Source of the DNA: an uncultured Neisseriaceae bacterium
GTDB taxonomy: Bacteria; Pseudomonadota; Gammaproteobacteria; Burkholderiales; UBA11063
Assembly: GCA_903891375.1 (NCBI GenBank)
Contig: CAITEL010000131.1
Location: 1-10,339 of the forward strand
Reading direction: 5' to 3'
Length of the DNA stretch: 10,339 bases
Shown here: in pieces, positions 1 through 9,518 of the stretch
Position numbering within the stretch: position 1 is the first letter of the stretch
Layout of the letters: each line of letters opens with the position of its first letter
Translations under genes and position numbers: made by a program
Notes under the pieces: generated by a model
Databases searched by the model: none
Told to the model about the DNA's origin: nothing
The model's input: the letters and a program-made list of their open reading frames with translations, nothing else

Positions 1-40
1 GATTTTCAATCCTCTGCTCTACCGACTGAGCTACCTGGCC
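1..40 (-). tRNA. tRNA-Phe (GAA), partial, 3' part outside the window
   Basis: The minus strand begins at 40 with a 7-base acceptor arm (GGCCAGG), then TA, a D-arm with GCTC/GAGC stem and AGTCGGTA loop, and an anticodon arm whose loop TTGAAAA follows stem GAGGA. The loop gives anticodon GAA, hence phenylalanine. The window ends just inside the 3' side of the anticodon stem, so the T-arm and acceptor 3' strand are not seen. It is the third tRNA of a leftward operon, 14 bases after the tRNA-Thr CCA end. Confidence 0.93.
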
Positions 41-54
41 ATAAGGTACAAAAA

Positions 55-130
55 TGGTGCCGGAGAAAGGAATTGAACCCTCGACCTTCTGATTACAAGT
101 CAGCTGCTCTACCAACTGAGCTACTCCGGC
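55..130 (-). tRNA. tRNA-Thr (UGU)
   Basis: This is a complete 76-nt tRNA including encoded CCA (55-57 on the plus strand reads TGG). The acceptor stem GCCGGAG pairs fully with CTCCGGC, and the discriminator base is A. The D-arm is GCTC/GAGC with loop AGTTGGTA. The anticodon stem CTGA/TCAG flanks loop CTTGTAA, giving anticodon TGT (UGU, threonine). The T-arm carries GGTTCAATTCC. It lies 11 bases after tRNA-Met and 14 before tRNA-Phe, so the three are probably cut from one precursor. Confidence 0.96.
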
Positions 131-141
131 ATAATAAGTTT

Positions 142-218
<77 letters not shown>

Positions 219-243
219 TAAAACTTTCATTTGAGTACACGAT

Positions 244-271
244 TTTATAGCAAATCGCATCACTTTGTCAA
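244..271 (-). promoter_or_regulatory. Strong sigma70-type promoter of the tRNA operon
   Basis: On the minus strand a perfect -35 TTGACA (266-271) is followed after 16 bases by TATAAA (244-249). The expected transcription start is near 237, about 19 bases before tRNA-Met. Directly upstream of the -35 (about 276-293) lies an A-rich tract that resembles an UP element for the RNA polymerase alpha subunit, as is typical of stable-RNA promoters. The near-consensus hexamers and correct placement make this the clearest promoter in the window. Confidence 0.85.
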
Positions 272-513
272 GTAGAATTTTATTTTTTTTATTGCTCATG
301 CGTAACGAATTGAAACTATTGTTTTTTATTTTTGAATAATTATCAACAAACGCACTTAGTCTTCCAGTATTGATAAAAAACTACTAAAATTATAGTTCAA
401 ATATTGTTATAGTTCGAATATTGACTAAAAATCATGCCATAGGAAAAAAGTGATTATCTTTCTGCATATTTTTTCATTTTGTTTAAAGTTTAGTCGGGCA
501 TAGCTAAATAGTA
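272..513. other. AT-rich intergenic region between the tRNA operon and gyrB
   Basis: The gene-free stretch between tRNA-Met and gyrB runs from 219 to 554. Apart from the tRNA promoter, the gyrB -10 box and the 17-bp tandem repeat, I see no conserved gene or RNA fold. A 13-codon frame starts at 298 but has no ribosome binding site. An isolated TTATCAACA (340-348) is one base from a DnaA box. A pure A/T stem (443-449 with 469-475) is too weak to call a terminator. Confidence 0.6.
390..423. repeat. 17-bp tandem duplication upstream of gyrB
   Basis: Two adjacent 17-base units occupy 390-406 and 407-423. They read TTATAGTTCAAATATTG and TTATAGTTCGAATATTG, differing at one base (A399 versus G416). 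They lie about 91-124 bases upstream of the gyrB -10 box. Two copies offset by 17 bases (about 1.6 helical turns) would face different sides of the helix. The function is unknown; it could be a paired protein-binding site or a recent slippage duplication. Confidence 0.85.
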
Positions 514-519
514 TATAAT
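514..519 (+). promoter_or_regulatory. Putative gyrB -10 element
   Basis: A perfect TATAAT lies 35 bases upstream of the gyrB start codon, predicting a transcript start near 526 and a leader of about 30 bases. No good -35 hexamer is found at 16-19 bases upstream (the region reads TTTAGTCGGG), and there is no TGn extension. The promoter may therefore be weak or activator-dependent. Gyrase promoters are often sensitive to supercoiling, but nothing here proves that. Confidence 0.55.
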
Positions 520-545
520 AACGTATGGAAAACAATACTTAATAA

Positions 546-2957
<2,412 letters not shown>

Positions 2958-2974
2958 TATAGGTAAGCACCACC

Positions 2975-3412
2975 ATGGCTACATTAAATTTATATGACAT
3001 AGATTTTTCGGCTTGGGCACATGAACAATCCGAATATTTAAAACAAAAAAAATTTAAACTAATTGATTTAACACATTTAATACAAGAGGTTGAAGAGATG
3101 GGTAATCAAAATCGCCATGAGCTAAAGAATCGCTTAGTTATTTTATTGATACATTTATTAAAATGGCGTTTTCAACCAGAACGTAAAGGTAATAGTTGGT
3201 ATCAAACAATTGCTAATCAACGCCTTGATATTGCTGACTTATTAGAAGATAATCCGAGCTTAAAACATCCACTACCAGAGCTATTTTTAAAAGCATATAA
3301 ACTTGCTGTTTCTAAAGCTAGTATTGAGACTGGGATAAACAAAAATATTTTCCCAGTTGAATCTCTATGGACATTAAATCAAATCCTTGATGAGAATTTC
3401 TTTCCAAATTAA
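2975..3412 (+). CDS. DUF29 family protein of unknown function
   Basis: This 145-aa soluble protein fits the DUF29 family in length and pattern. It shows the N-terminal LYDIDFSAWAHEQ segment (6-18), the acidic helix DLTHLIQEVEEMG (31-43), the central LVILLIHLLKWRFQPER (54-70), a Trp-containing SWYQTI (74-79), DLLEDNPSL (88-96) and the C-terminal WTLNQILDENFFP (132-144). The family is often abundant in cyanobacteria and scattered in proteobacteria. No biochemical role is established that I can state. There is no signal peptide or membrane helix, and the fold looks all-alpha. AGGT (2961-2964) lies 10 bases before ATG, and the gap to gyrB is 17 bases, so co-transcription is likely. Base composition resembles its neighbours. 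Confidence 0.88.
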   Translation: MATLNLYDIDFSAWAHEQSEYLKQKKFKLIDLTHLIQEVEEMGNQNRHELKNRLVILLIHLLKWRFQPERKGNSWYQTIANQRLDIADLLEDNPSLKHPLPELFLKAYKLAVSKASIETGINKNIFPVESLWTLNQILDENFFPN

Positions 3413-3543
3413 GATAACATAGTAGTTAACAATTATAATTTTGCTTAATATATTCAATAGTTTTTGGTTGAATTGAGGACAGTTTTTATTGTTCTGAACT
3501 AAACGTTTGCATATTAAACCTTATAAATCAGAAAGATTGATAA
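3413..3543. other. Convergent intergenic gap, no clear terminator
   Basis: This 131-base gap separates the end of the DUF29 gene from the end of nagA, which point at each other. I looked for GC-rich hairpins followed by T-runs on both strands. I found only weak A/T stems: an ATTCAA/TTGAAT pair near 3452-3473 and an AGGACA/TGTTCT pair with one wobble near 3476-3495. Neither is followed by a T-tract. Termination here may be Rho-dependent or the two transcripts may overlap. Confidence 0.5.
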
Positions 3544-4659
3544 TTACAGCACAGTGCATGAGTAATTATCTATATCCATATAAATCAAATTAGCTACATA
3601 ATTCCTCTTTATCATCCCAATAGAATTATCTAAACACATAACACGAGCTGGCGTTACGCTTGCCATTCTTAGTGCCGAGCCAAGCGAAATATTACACGAC
3701 TCCACACAATTTTTAATAGACTCATTCATGGTGATGTTTGCCCCACCAATCACTCCGTTCTCATCTACACATTTACCATTTTCTACAAAGATTTTTTTTC
3801 CGACAAAATTAAACCCTTTAATTTCAGTGCCCATTGGCGTAACCGCATCTGTCACAATGTATAATTTATCTTGTTTTACTTTATATAATAACTCAATGTT
3901 TGCCGAATCTACATGTAATAAATCCGCAATTACTCCAGCATAAGCATCTGTATTTAACACCGCCCCAACTACTCCTGGATTCCTGCCTGTTAAACCACTC
4001 ATCGCATTAAAAACATGTGTGGCTGATTTTATTCCGTTATTAAATCCCCTAACTGCATCTACATATGTTGCATTAGAATGCCCAATGGATAGAATAATTC
4101 CAGCATCACTCAAGTGTTTTATTTGTTCATCAGAAAACTGCTCAACAGCAATAGTCATCATTATCGGAAAATATTTAACATAATTTATAATTAATTCTAG
4201 ATACTTAGTTTCTGGTTTAATAATATATCCTGTTGAGTGTATCCCTTTCTTTTCAACCGCTATAAATGGCCCCTCTAAATGTAGCCCAACAACACCTCTA
4301 GAATTACCATACATCTCAAACCAATTTTTTATAACATCAAGTGCTTTAATCACATCAGAAAAATCACTCGTAATAAGCGTTGGTAAAAACCCTAGCGTAC
4401 CATACCTTAAGCAAGTTTGATACATTGTCTCCAACGTACTTACATCGATTTTTTCATTAAATAATACCCCTCCACAGCCATTAAGTTGTAAATCTATAAA
4501 TCCAGCAGTGATAATTCCATCTCCTAAATATTTATATTCCGCCACATTTAATTCATCTCGATTTACAACATCGTATATTATATTGTTATCTACAATAACC
4601 GCTTTGTTTTCTAAAATATTAAAACCATCAAATAGATATTTAGCTGAAACTATATGCAT
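3544..4659 (-). CDS. nagA: N-acetylglucosamine-6-phosphate deacetylase (NagA)
   Basis: NagA hydrolyses GlcNAc-6-phosphate to glucosamine-6-phosphate and acetate in the cytoplasm, feeding amino-sugar salvage and cell-wall recycling. The 371 aa are close to the E. coli enzyme (382). Amidohydrolase signatures are intact: GFIDLQLNGCGG (53-64, with Gln in the E. coli-like position), metal ligand E129 in HLEGPF, H141 in KKGIH, H194 in GHSNAT, H215 in THVFNAM, a substrate-binding LLHVD (247-251) and catalytic D271 in VTDAVTP. The start has an ideal ribosome site AAGGA 7 bases upstream and lies 17 bases after the hemL stop. It is the last gene of the leftward operon. No nagB or sugar transporter is in view, so a recycling role is inferred. 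Confidence 0.96.
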   Translation of the reverse strand: MHIVSAKYLFDGFNILENKAVIVDNNIIYDVVNRDELNVAEYKYLGDGIITAGFIDLQLNGCGGVLFNEKIDVSTLETMYQTCLRYGTLGFLPTLITSDFSDVIKALDVIKNWFEMYGNSRGVVGLHLEGPFIAVEKKGIHSTGYIIKPETKYLELIINYVKYFPIMMTIAVEQFSDEQIKHLSDAGIILSIGHSNATYVDAVRGFNNGIKSATHVFNAMSGLTGRNPGVVGAVLNTDAYAGVIADLLHVDSANIELLYKVKQDKLYIVTDAVTPMGTEIKGFNFVGKKIFVENGKCVDENGVIGGANITMNESIKNCVESCNISLGSALRMASVTPARVMCLDNSIGMIKRNYVANLIYMDIDNYSCTVL

Positions 4660-4676
4660 TATCGATTCCTTAACTA

Positions 4677-5960
4677 CTATTCAAAACGTAACTTAGCAAA
4701 TGCAATATCGGCACTCTCTAGGGTTTTATTAATTACACCCGTACCATGCTTACGGCAAATAAACCCAGCCTCATACATTGACGGAGCAAAAAACACCCCA
4801 GAAGCAAGCATTAAATGAAAAAAATCATTAAAATGCTTTTGATTCGTACATTTTACCTGTTCTAAATTATTTGGCAACTGTTCTTGAAAAAATATACCAA
4901 ACATTCCACCAACATTACTAGCACAAAATGGGATACTATGCTTTTTTGCCAATTCAGTCAATCCTGAAATTAATAACTGAGACATCTCTGTTATATGTTC
5001 ATAAAATCCAAGTTCCTGAATTATATCTAAATTAGCCAAACCGCAAGTAACCGCAATAGGGTTACCAGACAATGTTCCAGCCTGATATACTGAACCAATT
5101 GGTGATAAATGTTGCATAATTTCTGCACTACCACCAAATGCAGCAAGTGGCATCCCCCCACCAACTATTTTACCTAAAACGGTAATGTCTGGATTTATTC
5201 CTAATAATGATTGCGCACCATTAAGAGCAACCCGAAAACCTGTCATTACCTCATCATAAATAAGTAATGCTTTGTACTTTGTACACAAATCACGCATTGT
5301 TTTCACAAACTCCATTTGTGGGAATACTAAATTCATATTACCTGCGTATGGCTCAAAAATTACACAAGCTATTTCATCACCTAATTTATTAAAAGTTTCT
5401 TTTAATCCATCTGTATCATTATATTCTAGAATTATTGTATGAATAATTGACTCTTCTGTCACTCCACTACTACTTGGATTATAAAAGGTTGCAACCCCAG
5501 AGCCAGCACTCACCAGCATGCTATCACTATGACCATGATAACAACCATTAAATTTGATAATATACTTTCTACCAGTAAAACCACGGGCTAATCTTATTGC
5601 TGACATCACAGCCTCAGTACCAGAACTAACCAACCTAACTTGTTCTATGTTTTTCATCAGATCACATATAGTTTTAGCTAATTTAGTTTCAAGTTCTGTC
5701 GGAGTACCGAAAGATAATCCATTGTAAATTGCGTTTTGAACATGAGCTAAAACTTCTTCGTGTGCATGTCCCACAATATTTGCTCCCCAAGAACAAACAT
5801 AATCAATATATTCGTTACCTTCTATATCGTATAAGTAACAATCTTGCGCCTTTCGAGTAAAAAATGGCATACCACCCACTGAATTGAATGATCTTACAGG
5901 TGAATTAACTCCTCCAGGTATGTATTTTTTTGCTAATGTGAATGCTTCTTGATTTGACAT
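4677..5960 (-). CDS. hemL: Glutamate-1-semialdehyde 2,1-aminomutase (HemL)
   Basis: HemL is the PLP enzyme that converts glutamate-1-semialdehyde to 5-aminolevulinate, the committed tetrapyrrole precursor in the C5 route. The 427 aa are the standard length. Visible motifs are IPGGVNSPVRSF (14-25), SSGTEAVMSAIRLAR (112-126) for the cofactor phosphate, the aromatic YHGH (141-144), DEVMTGFR (236-243) with the Asp that contacts the PLP ring nitrogen, and the Schiff-base lysine K264 in VLGKIVGGGMP. QAGTLSGNP follows downstream. AAGGAG overlaps the stop of the preceding CDF gene and sits 5 bases before ATG, consistent with translational coupling across a 10-base gap. Its place in a dapB-nadB operon is not a usual context I can recall. 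Confidence 0.98.
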   Translation of the reverse strand: MSNQEAFTLAKKYIPGGVNSPVRSFNSVGGMPFFTRKAQDCYLYDIEGNEYIDYVCSWGANIVGHAHEEVLAHVQNAIYNGLSFGTPTELETKLAKTICDLMKNIEQVRLVSSGTEAVMSAIRLARGFTGRKYIIKFNGCYHGHSDSMLVSAGSGVATFYNPSSSGVTEESIIHTIILEYNDTDGLKETFNKLGDEIACVIFEPYAGNMNLVFPQMEFVKTMRDLCTKYKALLIYDEVMTGFRVALNGAQSLLGINPDITVLGKIVGGGMPLAAFGGSAEIMQHLSPIGSVYQAGTLSGNPIAVTCGLANLDIIQELGFYEHITEMSQLLISGLTELAKKHSIPFCASNVGGMFGIFFQEQLPNNLEQVKCTNQKHFNDFFHLMLASGVFFAPSMYEAGFICRKHGTGVINKTLESADIAFAKLRFE

Positions 5961-5970
5961 AAATGCTCCT

Positions 5971-6969
5971 TCATTGAGATTCGCACAAATTTAAATTAAG
6001 ATAATCTGGTTTAAATTCATGTTGTAGTGTGATATGTTCGATATGATATTTTTCTACCAGCATTCGTTGGCACTGTAATAATGAGTCTTGCCAAGTATAT
6101 GGGTCTTTTGCTACAATGTGAGCGGATAATGCAGCCTTATTTGCTGTCATATACCACACATGCAAATCATGTACTCCCATAATACCATTAACGGCTTCAA
6201 TATCTTTACCTATTTGCACATAATCAAGGTTTTCTGGTACTCCCGCCATTAAAACTCTAATTGATTTTTTAATTAGATTGTAGTTAGAGGTGATCAATAA
6301 TGCGATAACAATAAGTGAAAGGATTGGGTCAATTAATGAAAATTGCGTAAAATATATCACAACACCAGCAATAATTGCCACCCCAGAACCAACTAAATCA
6401 CCTAATGCATGTATAAACGCAGCTTTTGTATTTAATGATTCGGAAAATTTAGATAAGATAAATGCTAAACCGCCATTAATGACAAATCCAATACTTGCAA
6501 CAATAAATAAACCATAACCATGCACCTCAACTGGTACAAAAAATCGTTGCACAACTTCTACTATTAGACCGATAGTTAAGATTATTGTGAATATACAATT
6601 AATAAGCGCACCTAAAGCCTCAGCATTACCATAACCAAACGTCAAGAATACTGTCGCAGGTTTTTTACTAACATTATTAGCTATATAGGCAATTAATAAT
6701 CCAAACGCATCGGTAAGCATATGAATCGCATCAGATTGCAGAGCTATTGAATGAGTTAGGTATCCCGCAATTGCTTCAATTAAAGAAAACGTAGACGTTA
6801 TTATTAAACACCAAAATAATATCTTAGAACTACTACTTCTACTTCTACTATTCGAATTAAGCAATTGTGTTGAAGCTACATTATTATCAATATTACTTTG
6901 ATTATTATCATCGTGTGATTGTCCATCTTGAGAATCACCATGCGTCAAGTAATTACTGTACTTATCCAC
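5971..6969 (-). CDS. Cation diffusion facilitator, CzcD/ZitB-like zinc-type efflux transporter
   Basis: This is an inner-membrane proton-coupled exporter of divalent metals, probably Zn2+ (possibly Cd2+ or Co2+). Six membrane segments follow a polar N-terminal tail of about 48 residues rich in Ser, Asn and Asp. Transport-site residues are H83 and D87 in DAIHMLTDAFG and H187 and D191 in FIHALGDLVGS, the His-Asp/His-Asp pattern of zinc-type CDFs. FGYGNAEALGALIN marks helix 3 and IDPI helix 6. The cytoplasmic C-terminal domain has GVHDLHVWYMT. I chose GTG at 6969 (332 aa). GAGGG lies 6 bases upstream of it, whereas the in-frame TTG at 6975 has that site only one base away. The gene begins 2 bases after the fdx stop. 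Substrate is inferred from the family. Confidence 0.93.
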   Translation of the reverse strand: MDKYSNYLTHGDSQDGQSHDDNNQSNIDNNVASTQLLNSNSRSRSSSSKILFWCLIITSTFSLIEAIAGYLTHSIALQSDAIHMLTDAFGLLIAYIANNVSKKPATVFLTFGYGNAEALGALINCIFTIILTIGLIVEVVQRFFVPVEVHGYGLFIVASIGFVINGGLAFILSKFSESLNTKAAFIHALGDLVGSGVAIIAGVVIYFTQFSLIDPILSLIVIALLITSNYNLIKKSIRVLMAGVPENLDYVQIGKDIEAVNGIMGVHDLHVWYMTANKAALSAHIVAKDPYTWQDSLLQCQRMLVEKYHIEHITLQHEFKPDYLNLNLCESQ

Positions 6970-6970
6970 A
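6962..6970. promoter_or_regulatory. Single perfect DnaA-box sequence at the CDF gene start
   Basis: TTATCCACA, the consensus DnaA box, lies on the plus strand across the GTG start of the CDF gene. No second perfect box or AT-rich unwinding element was seen nearby, so this is not an origin. It may be chance, a DnaA titration site or a regulatory site. Confidence 0.25.
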
Positions 6971-6971
6971 C

Positions 6972-7307
6972 TCAACCCTCTTTCGCATGGTTTATAGAGT
7001 ACTTGGGAATTTCAATCTCTAAATCTTTAGTGCCAACAATTGCCTGACAAGATAGTCTCGATACTGAAGTAAGACCCCACGCCATATCTAGGAGATCTTC
7101 CTCACGTTCTTTAATTTCATTTAAAGAATCAAAACCTTTACGTACAATAATATGACACGTAGTACATGCACACACCATATCACACGCATGTTCAACTTCA
7201 ATTTTATTATCCAATAATTGCTTGCAAATACTCTCACCAGATTTAACTGATATTTCTGCACCATTAGGGCATATTTCTTCATGTGGGCGAATTTTTATAA
7301 TTGGCAT
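6972..7307 (-). CDS. fdx: ISC-type [2Fe-2S] ferredoxin (Fdx)
   Basis: This small electron carrier serves iron-sulfur cluster assembly and other reductions in the cytoplasm. The 111 aa equal the E. coli Fdx length and match it across the chain: the N-terminal MPIIKIRPHEEICPNGA pattern, EHACDMVCACTTCH (39-52), EEDLLDMAWGL (69-79), SRLSCQA (83-89) and the terminal IPKYSINHA. Cluster ligands are C42, C48, C51 and C87, with the extra C46 also found in E. coli. I chose ATG at 7307, one base after the stop of the flavin-reductase gene. A longer frame to 7373 would add a non-homologous tail inside that gene. GGGA lies 6 bases upstream. The gene stands outside an isc cluster; a second copy may exist elsewhere. 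Confidence 0.97.
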   Translation of the reverse strand: MPIIKIRPHEEICPNGAEISVKSGESICKQLLDNKIEVEHACDMVCACTTCHIIVRKGFDSLNEIKEREEDLLDMAWGLTSVSRLSCQAIVGTKDLEIEIPKYSINHAKEG

Positions 7308-7308
7308 C

Positions 7309-7917
7309 TTACATCCCAAAAGGAAAAGAAAAATTTTTAACCGCATCACTATTTCTAATTGACGTAAACGCACGAGCGTACTCCACTAGAACTTTTAATG
7401 AATCCTCTATCCGCTCACGAATAATTTTGTCATCATCATTTTCAGATACCTTCAAATCATTTAAAACTGTACCCACATAACGAATAATCACATGATGTGG
7501 AATATAACAGAAGAATGAATTTTTATATGTGTTAAGACGTAGCTCAGTAATAGGATACACACCATTAGGACCAGAAGAAACGCTAATAATTAATCCTGGT
7601 TTATTTTTTATTTCACCTTTTACTGCTAAATGAAAGAAATTTTTTAGTGCAGGCGGAATCATTCCATTCCACTCAGGAGCTACTATTATAATCGCATCAC
7701 TTTCTTCTAATTCTTTCTTTGCTAGTGTCCAATTTGGGTCAAACTCAATATTTTTATTCCAAAAACTTTCATCCCAAAATTTCAGATTAGCTTGCGCTAA
7801 ATTCAATAGGTACACTGTTTCGCCCAATTTATCTTCTAAAATATATTTAACATATTTAGACACTTTAATTGATTGTGAGTTTATTCTCGTACTTCCACTA
7901 ACTATAGTATATTTCAT
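7309..7917 (-). CDS. NADPH-dependent FMN reductase-like flavoprotein
   Basis: This 202-aa flavodoxin-fold protein belongs to the NADPH-dependent FMN reductase family (PF03358 type). Such enzymes pass electrons from NAD(P)H through FMN to free flavin, quinones, azo compounds or metals. The phosphate loop SGSTRINSQS (7-16), the family motif PEWNGMIPPALKNFFH (81-96, usually PEYN...LKN) and SSGPNG (114-119) line the FMN site. The ATG overlaps the nadB stop by four bases (ATGA), and GAGGT lies 6 bases upstream. The true electron acceptor cannot be read from the sequence. Its position between nadB and a ferredoxin suggests a role in flavin or Fe-S redox supply, which is inference. I give no symbol because several subfamilies share these motifs. 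Confidence 0.88.
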   Translation of the reverse strand: MKYTIVSGSTRINSQSIKVSKYVKYILEDKLGETVYLLNLAQANLKFWDESFWNKNIEFDPNWTLAKKELEESDAIIIVAPEWNGMIPPALKNFFHLAVKGEIKNKPGLIISVSSGPNGVYPITELRLNTYKNSFFCYIPHHVIIRYVGTVLNDLKVSENDDDKIIRERIEDSLKVLVEYARAFTSIRNSDAVKNFSFPFGM

Positions 7918-9518
7918 GACTCTACCTCATATTTGTTTATAATTGTATTTTTTATTTCATCCGACATTAAAGGATAATCTTTACTATAATGCAACCCTCT
8001 ACTTTCATGTCTTAGCCCAGCACTTTTAACTATTATCTCAGCAACCAATACTAAGTTTCTTAGCTCAATAAGGTTCAATGATAATTTGAAATTAGCGTAA
8101 TATTCATTAATCTCATCGTGCAATAATTTAATCCTATGCATTGCTCTTTCTAAACGTTTGTTGGTTCTCACAATACCAACGTATCCCCACATTGCTCTAC
8201 GTAACTCATCCCAATTATGCGAAATAACCACCTCTTCATCATTATCCGTCACTTGTGATTCATCCCATTGCGGTAACTCCATTATTTTATTTTTAGGTTT
8301 ATTTAATACATCCTCAACAATTGCTTGACCTATAACTAAGCACTCCAACAAAGAATTACTCGCCAAACGGTTTGACCCATGTAAGCCTGTATGTGCACAT
8401 TCTCCACTTGCATATAGATTCAGAATATTTGTCCTACCTGATAGGTCAGTTTCAACCCCACCACAAGTATAATGAGCTGCTGGTACTACAGGTATTGGCT
8501 CATGCGCAATGTCTATTCCTAAACTTTTACATTTTTGATAAATATTCGGAAAGTGTTCCTCAATAAATTGTTGTGATTTATATGAGATATCTAAATATAC
8601 ACAATCTAAACCATGTTTTTTCATTTCATAATCAATGGCTCGTGCTACAACATCTCTAGGCGCTAATTCAAGACGTTCATCATGGTCTTGCATGAACCTA
8701 TACCCGTTAGGTAATTTTAAAATCCCACCCTCACCACGCACGGCTTCAGAAATTAAAAAAGATTTTGCATTAGGGTGAAATAAGCACGTTGGATGAAATT
8801 GAATAAATTCCATATTTGCCACATTACATCCAGCACGATATGCCATGGCTATACCATCTCCTGTTGCAATGTCTGGATTAGTTGTATATAAATATACTTT
8901 ACCAGCACCACCTGTTGCCAAAATTGTATTACCCGCCGAAATTGTAATGACTTTATTTAAATTTACATCAAAAACATATACACCATAGCATTTATTTGAT
9001 TCACCTCCAATTTTATCACCCAAGATCAGATCAATAGCCACATGATTCTCTAATACTACAATGTTTGGATGAGATAAAGTTTTTTGGATTAATTTTGTAA
9101 TAATAGCAGCGCCTGTGGCATCAGCCACATGTAAGATTCGCCGAAAACTATGCCCACCCTCTCTAGTTAAATGAAACCCCGTAGAACTCTCAATATTTTC
9201 AGTAAATTTCACCCCCATCGAAACTAACCATTCAATCGCTATTGGTGCATGCTCTATTATATATCGCACAGCATTTTCATCACACAAACCACATCCAGCT
9301 ATAAGCGTATCTGACAAATGGTCCTCAACCGAATCTTCTTTATCAATAACAGCTGCGATTCCACCTTGTGCATAATATGAATTACACTCGGCTAAAGTTT
9401 TTTTAGTAACAACAGCTACTTTTTGACCACGTTCTGCTAACAATAAAGCATTAGCAAGTCCAGCTAAACCACTACCAATAATAACTGTATCAAAATTTAA
9501 TTGTTTAGCGTTTTTCAT
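7914..9518 (-). CDS. nadB: L-aspartate oxidase (NadB)
   Basis: NadB is the FAD enzyme that oxidises L-aspartate to iminoaspartate, the first step of de novo NAD synthesis, using oxygen or fumarate. With ATG at 9518 it has 534 aa, near the usual 540. Visible are the Rossmann FAD motif GSGLAG (15-20), NSYYAQGGIAAV (46-57), GGHSFRRILHVADATG (121-136), FIQFHPT (238-244), R288 in APRDVVARAID, H349 in HYTCGG and R384 in GLHGSNRLASNSLLE, matching the E. coli catalytic Arg/His set. ATG at 9518 overlaps the dapB TGA by four bases, which favours it. An in-frame GTG at 9536 would add six residues without a clear ribosome site. AGGA lies only 2 bases before ATG, so translation is probably coupled to dapB. 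nadA and nadC are not in view. Confidence 0.98.
   Translation of the reverse strand: MKNAKQLNFDTVIIGSGLAGLANALLLAERGQKVAVVTKKTLAECNSYYAQGGIAAVIDKEDSVEDHLSDTLIAGCGLCDENAVRYIIEHAPIAIEWLVSMGVKFTENIESSTGFHLTREGGHSFRRILHVADATGAAIITKLIQKTLSHPNIVVLENHVAIDLILGDKIGGESNKCYGVYVFDVNLNKVITISAGNTILATGGAGKVYLYTTNPDIATGDGIAMAYRAGCNVANMEFIQFHPTCLFHPNAKSFLISEAVRGEGGILKLPNGYRFMQDHDERLELAPRDVVARAIDYEMKKHGLDCVYLDISYKSQQFIEEHFPNIYQKCKSLGIDIAHEPIPVVPAAHYTCGGVETDLSGRTNILNLYASGECAHTGLHGSNRLASNSLLECLVIGQAIVEDVLNKPKNKIMELPQWDESQVTDNDEEVVISHNWDELRRAMWGYVGIVRTNKRLERAMHRIKLLHDEINEYYANFKLSLNLIELRNLVLVAEIIVKSAGLRHESRGLHYSKDYPLMSDEIKNTIINKYEVES

Noticed and set aside
298..339. A 13-codon ATG frame in the tRNA-gyrB intergenic region.
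   Set aside because: There is no ribosome binding site, the encoded peptide has no recognisable features, and a frame this short is expected by chance in AT-rich DNA.
340..348. TTATCAACA, a possible DnaA box upstream of gyrB suggesting a nearby origin.
   Set aside because: It has one mismatch to consensus and no cluster of boxes around it; dnaA, dnaN and recF are not in the window.
443..475. GAAAAAA/TTTTTTC hairpin upstream of gyrB as a terminator.
   Set aside because: The stem is almost entirely A/T pairs with a loop of about 19 bases, so it would be unstable.
7308..7373. An N-terminal extension of the ferredoxin with a hydrophobic stretch that could be read as a signal peptide.
   Set aside because: It lies inside the upstream flavin-reductase gene, and the protein from 7307 matches ISC ferredoxin end to end at 111 aa.
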